Assembly (NCBI GenBank): GCA_035772405.1
Contig: JAYKKM010000428.1
Span: forward strand, 4,052,001-4,116,000
Source: Chrysogorgia sp. JL179-B06
Lineage: Eukaryota > Cnidaria > Anthozoa > Scleralcyonacea > Chrysogorgiidae
Length of the DNA stretch: 64,000 bases
Direction of reading: 5' to 3'
Shown here: in pieces, positions 22,965 through 32,418 of the stretch
How positions within the stretch are numbered: position 1 is the first letter of the stretch
Layout of the letters: each line of letters opens with the position of its first letter
Notes under the pieces: generated by a model
The model's database searches: none
What the model was told of the DNA's origin: nothing
Seen by the model: the letters and a program-made list of their open reading frames with translations, nothing else
Made by a program: the position numbers and the translations under genes

Positions 22965-23004
22965 CTGACACATATCAAAATTGAAGCACTTGAGACAACG
23001 ATAC
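22965..23004 (-). CDS. DMD: Dystrophin-like exon, ZZ domain second cysteines
   Basis: The 40-bp exon encodes YRCLKCFNFDMCQ, the second CxxC pair plus the FNFDMCQ strand of the dystrophin ZZ domain. Human dystrophin has YRSLKHFNYDICQ here, so this gene keeps cysteines where vertebrate dystrophin has lost them, as expected for an ancestral ZZ. The acceptor is ctttcaaag and the donor is CAG|GTTTGT. It ends in phase 0. The following exon, with the final cysteine and the histidine pair, was not found. Confidence 0.95.
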
Positions 23005-23299
23005 CTTTGAAAGGAAGAAAAAAAACACAATAAACCAAAAAGATGGAGAATTGTATACATTTAACCCCGATTCTTTGCGCGCAGAATATATGTTGCAGAA
23101 TCAACAGATGGCTTGGTTTTAAAAAGACGATATTCATGTTAAGATGTTAAACAATCTTTAGCTGTTACTACAGCTAATTTAAGTTCGCAGAGTATTGTTG
23201 TTAAATATATCACGGTCATATTTTTTGATGGCAACCTCAATAATGATGTCATTCAAAACAAAGGAATTATTAATGTGAATCAAAGAGAATAAATAATTC

Positions 23300-23461
23300 T
23301 TACGATGACTCATGGAGACAGATTATTCTCAGTTGCTGCACCAAAACTGTGGAATTCATTACCACAGGAAATTAGAAGCATTGATACTTTAAGTAGTTTT
23401 AAGTCAGCACTTATAAGATTTTTCTTTTTTAAAATTAATAGTTTTTTGTTTATTCGCTGAG
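23300..23461 (+). pseudogene. CR1/L2-like LINE ORF2 C-terminus
   Basis: The frame reads MTHGDRLFSVAAPKLWNSLP then QEIRSIDTLSSFKSALIRFF and a stop. GDRxFSVAAPxLWNSLP is the standard end of CR1/L2-type ORF2. The copy is truncated at the 5' side. It sits 24 bases before a TTAA MITE. Confidence 0.85.
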
Positions 23462-23626
23462 AGGTTTCTTATGATTGACTTTAAAGTGCATCTAAACCCA
23501 GAAAATGATCTTTGTTTTATTTGAAAAGGCGTTAAAAATTATAAAGGATGGCGTTAACCGTTTTTTTAATATCGATTTTCGTTCTTGAGTTATATGGACT
23601 TTTTGTAATATGCAAATAAGATGACA

Positions 23627-23736
23627 CGTGGACGATCGTCAAGCTCATATCCTCAGAAAAATGATACTGGATCGTGCAATTCACACACTGTACGGGAATC
23701 ATTTTTCTGAGGATATGAGCTTGACGATCGTCCACG
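23627..23736. ncRNA. Perfect 39-bp hairpin inside the TTAA element
   Basis: Arms 23,627-23,665 and 23,698-23,736 are perfectly complementary with a 32-base loop. A transcript would fold into a long duplex suited to Dicer processing. Expression is unknown, so this may simply be a structural palindrome. Confidence 0.35.
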
Positions 23737-24479
23737 TATCGTCTGTCTACTCCGAGCTCTCTCACATTCACTACAACATTGTGTATATTAACGCATCTAA
23801 GATAGTGATGACGTCAATTACGACCAACAGCACTGCGGCAAGTTTTAAAATCGGACATATCTTCGAAATTAATCAACAAAATCACTTGAAACTTTGCATG
23901 TGGTTACCGACCACCAAACGGAAGAAAATCGTTCATGATTTATTGTTGTCATAGCAACAGATTAGTTTCCAAACCTCTAAGTTCCTGTATCAAAAACCTT
24001 CGTTTTCTGCCATAATAGGCTTTACACCAATTTCAGTTTCTTATTGGTTAAGTCAGTGTAAATGTGCTCTACCAGTACCAACCCGAAAATATTTGACACT
24101 AAAGAATTTTGTTTTAGAAATTAAGAGGTCTGGAAACCAATGTTCTTCAGTTTGGTTGTCGATATCCACATGCAAAGTTTCAAGGTTTTTTTTCTTTGCC
24201 GCCCTACTTACTTACTTCTTATTTAGCATTGGGGCAAGTATTAAAATCGAACATTTCAAAAACTTGAAACTTTGCATGTGGATATCCGTAGGCTACTTTT
24301 TCTTTTGCTACTACCCGAAGGTAGGGGTGGGCACAACTCCTATCCCTAGACAAAGTCCACCCAGCAAGCTGGTATTCATTTTACCAACCTCAGAAGGATG
24401 GAAGGCTGAGTTGACCACGAGTGCCGTGACAGGCACACCTATTTGAAGCACAGGAGAGAATCAACAACTCTACTCACAT

Positions 24480-24600
24480 GAGTCTCAATCTCAGGGATCA
24501 GACGAGGTAGTCACCCATCCAAGTATTAACCTCGCCAGATCCGGCTTAACCTCAGAACTCAGTGATGAGAAGCAACGCGCCACCAGCGCGCGCCATCCGT
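24480..24600 (-). repeat. 5S rRNA-like SINE segment
   Basis: On the minus strand, GGTTAATACTTGGATGGGTG and an AGGTTAAGCCGGATC block resemble the 5S rRNA control-region side (AAGTACTTGGATGGGTGACC in functional genes). The rest of a 5S gene is absent, so it is a 5S-derived repeat rather than a gene. It lies inside the TTAA element. Confidence 0.4.
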
Positions 24601-24773
24601 GCTTCTGTTGGTCGTAATTGACGTCATCCCTACCTTATTTGAATATTACAAAAAGACCAAATAACTCGGAAACGAAAATCGATATTGAAAAACGGTTAGC
24701 GCCATCCATCATCATTTTTAACGCCGTTTCAAACAAAACAAACTTTAAGATAATTTTTGGGGTTAGGTGCACT

Positions 24774-25892
24774 TGAACGCAGACACTTCAATCGTTTTAG
24801 CAACACTGAAGCGTTTTTGGAACTCAATTTAAATTTAATTTGCCACAATCATAAAATGTTACATAAAAACTCAAAGAGATTCTTAGAATTTAGACTTAAT
24901 TTTCGTTTCATAGGCACTTTAAGTTCTTGTATGCTAATATCGTATTTTAATAAAACTTCTCAGACTATAAACAATTACATAATCTCCATCTATTGCGATG
25001 TCTATTTCCTCGTGGTGCTGCCCACAAGGCCTTGCGGTCATACACCATACAGGTAGCTACTACTATCAGCATCCTTTTCGGTATATCTTTTTGTGATGTT
25101 AAGTCGAGCAACTGTTTTCCGTTTCCCAAAGGGAGTTTAACATTAACATAAGAAAGGAAATTTCGCAAGGAATTCTGGTAGTAGTAGTCACTAATAGATT
25201 CATACGTCATAATGGGTAAGGTCAATTGTCTTCATTGTGTTCTACAAAATGGAGTTCGCAGAGTGTTATCAAATCCTGCTTTCTGATTGGCTGACGAGCG
25301 GTTCGTATGAGCCCATACAAACATTTGAAAATGAACATATCGAAAGACATAAGTGAGTTTTTTTATACGAAAAGAGACTCAAATCTCACTTTCCTTTGAC
25401 AAAGATAAAAGTACAGACTTTCCTTTTTTGGCCACTGACTAGAAATACTGATGACGACAAAAAAAGTAAGCCTTGATATTAAGGAAAAAAAAAATTTACC
25501 GTTTCGGTCTGTGCGTATTGAGAAATATTTCCCTTGGTCTCAAAAACATCCCTTGAGACCTCGGGAAATATTTCTCTTATGTATTTGATCATTGAAAACA
25601 AACATCATTGAAATATTTCGAAATATTTTTAGTCAACTGACCTTAACATCTTTTACATGCTAAAACCTATATATATATAAAAAAGTAGAGTGCTGCGTAG
25701 ACAGTGTTTTGAATATATAGCAAAGTGAAAAGGCGGAAAACTGCCAATAATTTAGTGACGAAATACTGACCTTTCGGAGTAAGAGTGTATATATATATAT
25801 ATAAAAAATTTTAACCACTGCCGTCGTCCCACATCTTAAGGTCCTTATTGTGATACTAAAAGCGCCTAAGTATCGATCGCGTTTGAATAGCG
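24774..25892. other. Gene-free intron DNA
   Basis: AT-rich with small hairpins (e.g. AATATTTCCCTTGG... at 25,520-25,575) and a segment near 25,680-25,800 similar to 54,770-54,840. A MITE end CATAGGCACT-TTAA is at 24,910-24,923. No exon seen. Confidence 0.45.
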
Positions 25893-26065
25893 TAGAGTCT
25901 GGCTGCTATTAATAGCTCAAAAAGCGGACAAACAAACCAAATTTGACTCACAAATTATTGCAAATGAGCTATTTCTTTTGTTATGGCCGCATGAATAGAA
26001 GCGGACAAACATCGGTACTGACCCCTGGTACTGACGTGATCTCGACGGAGCGCTATTGGAAAGAT
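25893..26065. repeat. Dispersed repeat, copy 1
   Basis: About 170 bp (AGAGTCTGGCTGCTATTAAT ... CTCGACGGAGCGCTATT) shared in the same orientation with 38,703-38,872. Confidence 0.85.
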
Positions 26066-26183
26066 CGATGCGTCGGACTGAGGAACACGGCACACATATG
26101 TGACCGCCTCTGGTGGCAGGGCTTGGCCGCAGACATACAAAACAAGATCAAATACGTCGTGTTTTTATATTCTTTAACGTTAA

Positions 26184-26592
26184 AGTGCCTATGCAATGAA
26201 ATATTCAGTTGTAACTATAACTCTTTTATTTGGGAGATCACTTGAAACTATAAAGGCTAACCATTTACAACTTTTCCATATCTCACTTCACTCTTGAGAT
26301 ATTAAGATTTATTTGATTTGTAAATGATCATATTTATGACATCACAATGCATAATAACTTATTGAAAACGCTTATATATCCTTGAGATTATGTAATGAAA
26401 TCACTTGAAATGCAGGTGCATGTGCGTGGATGTATCCAATGACATCAAATATGCAAATCATCAAACGATTCCATGTGATAATGGTAAAGATATGCAGAAT
26501 TTTTCAATAAGTCATTAAACAAATCTTAATATCTCAAGAGTGAAGAGAGATATGGAAAAATTGTAAATGGTTAGTCTTTATAGTTTCAAGAG
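26184..26592. mobile_element. TTAA-type MITE, AGTGCCTATGCAATGAA family, right-truncated
   Basis: Left end TTAA-AGTGCCTATGCAATGAA. The right arm breaks off after AGTTTCAAGAG, about 60 bp before the ZZ exon, so its terminal portion is deleted. Confidence 0.85.
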
Positions 26593-26653
26593 TTTACAAG
26601 AACTGGTTGTTATAAAAAGGGAAAAATCAACATATTGATTCATTCCAATTTAC

Positions 26654-26708
26654 CTGAAGCCAACAATTGGAAACATCTTGCATATATTACATTTTCCTTC
26701 ATGTTTTA
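26654..26708 (-). CDS. DMD: Dystrophin-like exon, ZZ domain first cysteines
   Basis: The 55-bp exon encodes KHEGKCNICKMFPIVGF with two bases on each side. CNIC is the first zinc-binding CxxC pair of the ZZ finger and FPIVGFR is the strand that follows. The acceptor is tttctttgtag and the donor is CAG|GTAAAT. The last AG joins G of the next exon to give the conserved arginine. A truncated TTAA MITE ends about 60 bp away on the low-coordinate side. Confidence 0.96.
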
Positions 26709-26830
26709 CTACAAAGAAATTAACTCTCTGTTAATCAAAATGTCAATCAAAATGCTGTATTTAATTAAAATACTCTTAATAATTAATAAATATAAAAAAC
26801 ATACGAAATAACAACATGTTCTCGTAACCT

Positions 26831-27639
26831 AGAATTACCAAGAATCAGTAAGTGGGCAATGGCCTTGAATTGCCAATAATTGGTGATTGTAGGAGCATAA
26901 GAGTCTCGCAAGCATTACATCTCACGTTGATCTATAAGTTTACGGACGCGCGTCAAGGGGAGAGGCTCGGTGATGCCTAGGGATTGGCAAAATACACCCG
27001 CGGGGTTACTTTACTTTACTTTGCTTTGCTTTGCTTTGCTTTGCTTTGCTTTGCTTTACAACACGATGAAAATACGAAAACTTTAGTATGTTTGTTCTAG
27101 CGTACTTCACCTTAAAAGTGTTTCTAAGATTATACGATGAATTTCCAGCAATATCAAAATATTTTGAGAGATCAATGACAACAAGACCTAGCTTAATCTT
27201 AAAAAGAAAAATAATATCAAAATAGGTCCTCCTAGTTGCTAAGGAAAGTAAGTTGAGTTATTTAAGTCTTTCTGTATAAGGCTTATTTCTGACAATGATT
27301 CTTATTGCTCTTCGTTGTACACCTTCGATGACGTCCATCAGGTAAGCCTGATGCGGTGACCAAACTTCACAAGCATTACTCCAAGTGTAGTCTTACTAAA
27401 TGGATATATAGTTTTAATATAATTCATGACCGACAGCCATTACATTACCGAAACATTAGTGGAAGATGGGGGTTAGGGTTAGGAAGACACTAAAACCGTG
27501 GGGGTTAGGGTTGGAAGACACTTAAGGCGGGGGTTAGGGTTAGGATTGGTGCTGTGTTGGGGTTGGGTTCTAGAACCCCACAATTACAATTATTGGTAAT
27601 TCAAGGCCATTGCACACTTACTGATTATTGGTAATTCTA
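26831..27639. mobile_element. TIR element with telomere-like block
   Basis: Inverted ends of about 60 bp (AGAATTACCAAGAATCAGTA and complement ending 27,639), 809 bp total. The interior has a (TTTGC/TTTAC)n tract and, at 27,468-27,545, GGGGGTTAGGGTTAGG units separated by AAGACACTTAAGGC. No ORF of note. Confidence 0.85.
27003..27058. repeat. (TTTGC)n / (TTTAC)n microsatellite
   Basis: About eleven pentamers within the TIR element. Confidence 0.95.
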
Positions 27640-27901
27640 TATAGGTAAGAGGATATGCTTGAAATAAATGGTAATTGTAAATCGGATACTGTATATCATC
27701 GGCCAGATTAATTCCTTCGATTTATTTAGTGAAGATAAACTAGACCAACTACGCATGTGCGGTGTTTGTTTGTTTGTGAGGCTTCATATAAAAGAATGCT
27801 TAAGAATGCAAGATTGATATATCTTGTATATATGAGCTCCAAGGAAAAGGACAACGTGAGTTGGATTCTGTATTTCCGCAATAAAGATACATAACATTAG
27901 G

Positions 27902-28059
27902 TAATAGCATGGTTTGCAATTTGGAAAAAACACGCACGAGTGAGTTTTTCAAAGACTATCAAAATAGCACGAGTCCCAAGGAGCGAGTGCTATTTGAGGT
28001 CTTTGAAAAACTTATACGAGTGCGTGTTTTTATAAATTACACGAGAAACCATGCTATTA
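27902..28059. mobile_element. Foldback element
   Basis: Arms TAATAGCATGGTTTGCAATT and complement, with CACGCACGAGTGAGTTTTTC pairing in between; about 158 bp. Confidence 0.85.
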
Positions 28060-28517
28060 CTTATTAATAATATATATGAAAACATTTAACGTTATGTGAT
28101 ATAATTTATTCAATCAAAACAATAACAAAACCAAGCGCACTCGTGAACCGCGCGAAGTGTTCTTGTCTCAGAATGAGATTTATATTTTAAAGAGAACTGT
28201 TTTATTATTTTAACCAGTTTTTCAAGCCATAAACTGGAAATAAATTTGCACTGTATTTCCTTTTTTCTCCACTGACTGTATTTCCTTTTTTCTCCACTGT
28301 ATTCCTCTAAATTGTGCTGCTTTCAACCAATCAGAATGCAGACATTTTTCACGTATTAATATACATGACGGTTTTTTTGACGGTTATACATATACTAGCG
28401 TGACTCATCCGTCAGAAAATTATAAAGAAACGCGGGATTCAAATTTCATTCCTGTGAGAAGAGCATCGACAAAAAAGTGTAAATTAATTAAGAAAATGCG
28501 CATTAGCGACTGTTATT

Positions 28518-28971
28518 CACCTATGAAATGAAAAATTCACCTCTGTTTTTATGACCCATTTTGGTACTTCTCGATGCGCTGAATCTTATGGTGGTATCGG
28601 TTTTTCAATCACGACAAAGAAAAGTGCTTTATTTTTTATGTAAATGTAGAAAAATTACACCAATTTCTTCCACCTCATCGCGCGGTCAAATCACCTCTTT
28701 GACGTTACACGTTAGAGTCGGTATAGAAGTTCACTCTAACTCAAACATCAGTAATATTTCCACAGCTAAGCATTCAAGCACCACAAAAAAACATATCGAT
28801 ATTATCGACGACTCTAACGTGTGACGTCACTAGACTGCTGCTATTGAACGTCGATAAAAGCACGTTCCCGTTCCGTGATTGAAAAACCGATAGCACCATA
28901 ATACCCAGCGCATCACGAAGTACCAAAGTGCGTCATAAAAACAGAGTTAAATTTTTCGTTTCATAGGCACT
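28518..28971. mobile_element. TTAA-type MITE, left end damaged
   Basis: Arms pair CACCTATGAAATGAAAAATT with AATTTTTCGTTTCATAGGCA. The right end CATAGGCACT is followed by TTAA (28,972-28,975), which is shared with the next MITE. Confidence 0.8.
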
Positions 28972-28975
28972 TTAA

Positions 28976-29474
28976 AGTGGCTATGCAATGAAAAATTCAG
29001 TTGTAAAATAACTCTTTTGTTTGAAAGAACTCTTGAAACTATAAAGACTAACCATTTACAACTTTTTCATTTCTCACTTCACTCTTGAGATATTAAGATT
29101 TGTTTGATATGTAAATGATCATACTTATAACATCACAATGCCTAATGACTTATTGAAGAATTGTGCATAGCTTTACCATTATCATATGGAATCGTTTGAT
29201 GATTTGCATATTTGATGTCATTGGATATATCCACGCACATGCCCCTGCATTTCAAGTGATTTCATTACATAATCTGAAGGATATATAAGCGTTTTCAATA
29301 ACTATTATGTACTGTGATGTCATAAGTATGATCATTTACATATCAAACAAATCTTAATATCTCAAGAGTGAAGCGAGATATGGAAAAATTGCAAATGGTT
29401 TGTCGTTATAGTTTCAAGAGTTCTTTCAAATAAAAGAGTTATTTTACAACTGAATGTTTCATTGCACAGGCACT
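28976..29474. mobile_element. TTAA-type MITE, AGTGCCTATGCAATGAA family, complete
   Basis: 499 bp with TTAA at both ends (28,972-28,975; 29,475-29,478). Its left TTAA is also the right TTAA of the preceding element, i.e. back-to-back insertions at one target. Confidence 0.92.
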
Positions 29475-29940
29475 TTAAGTAAGATATAAATAATAGAATA
29501 CGTTTGCACGGGTATTCGCCTTGTAAATCCAACACTCATCTCAAAGCAAAAATCACGATTCAAGTGTCGGACGAAGTTGACGTTTTTACAGTATCTGAAT
29601 TTTATCGAGAATGAAAATGCTATTTCTCGAGTACAAAAGCAGATACCGAAAAACTATTATAACATTTCTAAATATTATACTTAAATGACTTTTATTTAAA
29701 TGTAATTTATGTTTTGACCACAGCTCTCCTTTAGTAATTCGTCTCTCTCTTCTCTGCAGAGGTTCTTTCCAACTTTCAGCTGAGTGACAAACTACGAAAG
29801 AACCTCTGCAGTTGAGAGATTACTGGTCTTGTACTGGGCAAAATAAAAAGAAAGAACTGCAAAATATCTCTTGAATGGGTAAGTTGCACGAGCTAATATA
29901 TATGAAGTTCTCTTTATATCATCACGTGGTTATTAACTAC
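29475..29940. other. Intron DNA with MITE fragment and hairpin
   Basis: Holds a fragment of the AGGGGAGCTGTAGT MITE family (about 29,610-29,735) and a hairpin with arms CTCTGCAGAGGTTCTTTC and GAAAGAACCTCTGCAG (29,752-29,815). No exon until 29,941. Confidence 0.6.
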
Positions 29941-30052
29941 CTGTCTCTGACAATGCAAGTCGATGTAACGTCGGCAACCAAACAATCGTCTGCGGTTCTG
30001 CTATCATCCAGTCCAAGAATTCTTGAAGACAGATTCTTTCAGGTATATATGC
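29941..30052 (-). CDS. DMD: Dystrophin-like exon, end of EF-hand module
   Basis: The 112-bp exon encodes 37 codons plus one base, with the block FLDWMIAEPQTIVWLPTLHR, which corresponds to human [20 protein letters not shown]. The acceptor has a good pyrimidine tract (tttgtttctttgtatgcag) and the donor is ACAG|GTAGTT. The terminal G joins TA of the next exon to give valine. This segment leads straight into the ZZ domain. Confidence 0.95.
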
Positions 30053-30318
30053 CTGCATACAAAGAAACAAAACATAATTTTGATAACAGCGTGGTTTAAA
30101 TATCCGATTTGAGAATGGTAATTTATGTAAGTTAATCTTGGGGGTGTGTCCTGGCATATCCGGATTCACATTATACTATTATACATTGTTGAGTATTTAT
30201 GAGAAGACTATGTCCCTTAATCGGTCAGATTTATAGTTAAGATCGAGAAACTGTCAGCGAAATGATTTGTGGGCTCTGATAATCCTAACTCTGCAGACAC
30301 AGTTTGACGCTACTCTAG

Positions 30319-30590
30319 CTCTCTCAACTCCGCAGAGGCTATTATATTTTTATTAGAAAAGCGCGGGCGAGGAAGGCGTAAAAGCGCGGACGAGGTAGGC
30401 GTGCGTGAAGAAAATCGGAAGCGCGCGTCATTTTCCGTCTTCCCGTCGTCCACCGCGCGCCTCCGATTTTCCTCGATCCACTCCCCGCGCGCTTCCGATT
30501 TTCTTCCCGCACGCCTACCTCGCCCGCGCTTTTACGCCTTCCTCGCCCGCGCTTTTCTAATAAAAATATATAAGCCTCTGCGGGAGAGAG
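30319..30590. mobile_element. GC-rich long palindrome
   Basis: Arms of about 110 bp with AGAAAAGCGCGGGCGAGGAA and its exact complement; the turn lies near 30,450 (CGTCGTCCACCGCGCG). Far more GC-rich than its surroundings. The ends CTCCGCAGAGGCT / AGCCTCTGCGG also pair. Confidence 0.9.
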
Positions 30591-31547
30591 ACTCTGGCTT
30601 AAAAAAGTTTTTTGAACATATAACTTTAAAAGTTACTGTCCATGACCGAACGTTTCGACATTCCAATCTAGTGTCTTCATCACGAGTGATCGTTCTAAGA
30701 TTAGGATCCCTATTTATACGCTCATAGAACCGAAGATGACGATATCTATTAACAAGATGCAAATAAGCATCTGGTAATAAACCACCGTCATCGCTATTCA
30801 ATGGGGCGTGGGTATTATTGGTCTCTGACGGTACCATGGATTAGTGGTAATAATTTTGGAATTTTCCCACACAATCTCATGGTTGGTAATTACGCATGCG
30901 TGCTCCGACAAAGCCAGAGTAGCGTCAAACTATGTCTGATTTGTAAATACAAATCAAATATCTAAAAAGGTTGGTGTACTGCCGAAATAGCGTGTGAGTT
31001 GTGTAACGTTTCGAGCGAAGGCCCTTCGTCAGAGAGTGAAATTTATCACATTGTTGCGTTGGGAAACTATTTATTAATCCTAGCTCTTCTTCCTAGTTCT
31101 CCTTACTTATCATGTATCTAAACCATAAATCAAACCAATTAATCGCAGTGTGTAAAGGTACCTTTACACAGTCTACCATTTGTTGGGGATGACGAATTAT
31201 CGCAATCTTCCACGAATCACGTAAGGCTTCGTCAGTGTCAGCCTGATTAATCGCAATGTGTAAACGTACCTTAACTGTGAGCCTGCAGTCTCGAGTTCGG
31301 CGATAAATGTAATGGAGTGTATTGAAGCAATATGTTGTATTCGAGAACAAATTTTCAATGCACGAAATATTTTCGCGACAACATAACGCTTATCTGTAAG
31401 GATGTGCAGTGTTTCAATAATATTTCAGAATCATCCTCAGCATGTTAAACATAAAAATTAATCGACATAATTCTCAATAATAATAATTAATAACAATTTT
31501 CAATAATTTTTTGTCGACTCAGCAGTGTAGGTTAATCGGAAGAGGTT
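30591..31547. other. Gene-free intron DNA
   Basis: Contains a short direct duplication (TAATCGCAGTGTGTAAAGGT and TAATCGCAATGTGTAAACGT, near 31,140 and 31,248) and SINE-tail-like GCCGAAATAGCGTGTGAGTT near 30,985. No exon recognised. Confidence 0.45.
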
Positions 31548-31753
31548 AAATGGGATGACTCTGTGAGACCTTTTCCGAAGATGGCGCCTAGTACGTCACT
31601 GTCGGCTTAATGTCGGATTATGAAGCCAACAGTGCAACCCTAACCCTAACCAATCCTAATACTAATCCTAACCCTTTTCACGGTCTTCTGAAGGTCGACC
31701 GAAGTCGACTGGACGCCATCTTCGGAAAAGGTCCCACAGAGTCATCCCATCTA
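31548..31753. mobile_element. Foldback element with telomere-like core
   Basis: Inverted ends ATGGGATGACTCTGTGAGAC and complement (about 40 bp each) flank AACCCTAACCCTAACC and degenerate units (31,637-31,675). Flanked by TAA on both sides. Confidence 0.87.
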
Positions 31754-32418
31754 AAGTTTTCGAGGTAAATCATGTCGATAAATGTACTCTATTTTTACTT
31801 TACATCTCACTCTTTAACAAAGGACTTTGCTCAAACGTTAGTGTGTAGGAAGACACTACACACTATTTTGACAGTATACACCAACCTTTTAGAGCTTTCG
31901 ATTTGTATTTCTACACTACCTACACAACACACACTTTTATATTTATTGAAAACTGTTACGCTAATATCTTACCATTTCAAAGCAGCTTTGGACTGCTGGT
32001 TCGACACCTGCTTTTCCAAAAGAATTATATTCTTTGACATACCTTAACATCTAAAATATTTGAAAAAATGTGCGTATATTATGTCATCAGTACATTATTC
32101 ATTGTACGTGATATTAAAAAACATACACAGTCAAGGCCCATTAAAGTGGCACTACGATGAAAATTCACACCCGTTTTTTAGATTTTCTTTAGCATAGAAT
32201 AGTATTTCAGGGTCGAAAGTGATCATAATAATAATAATAGTTTTTTTTGTTGTTTTTTTTTTATTACCCATCTTTAGTATAAAAATACAATGGATTTACA
32301 TAATTAGAGTCTCATAAATAAATAGCTAGTACTTAGCTTACAATATAGAATATTATATAAAATATTAAAACAATTTTGTTCTCGTCTATTTAAAATTATG
32401 TTATAAAAATGGTAAGCA

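Larger units (their letters stand above)
23485..24773. mobile_element. Large TTAA-type TIR element (1.3 kb)
   Basis: Left end TTAA-AGTGCATCTAAACCC, right end GGGGTTAGGTGCACT followed by TGAA. Long subterminal inverted repeats (about 23,525-23,615 and 24,650-24,735). The interior holds a perfect hairpin, three copies of CTTGAAACTTTGCATGTGG in both orientations, and a 5S-like segment. No transposase. Confidence 0.85.

Noticed and set aside
24480..24600. A functional 5S rRNA gene
   Set aside because: Only the part around the CTTGGATGGG block is similar; the rest of the gene is missing and it lies inside a mobile element.
25943..26245. Plus and minus frames around 26,000 and 38,800 as related genes
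   Set aside because: The similarity comes from a 170-bp dispersed repeat and the frames are not otherwise conserved.
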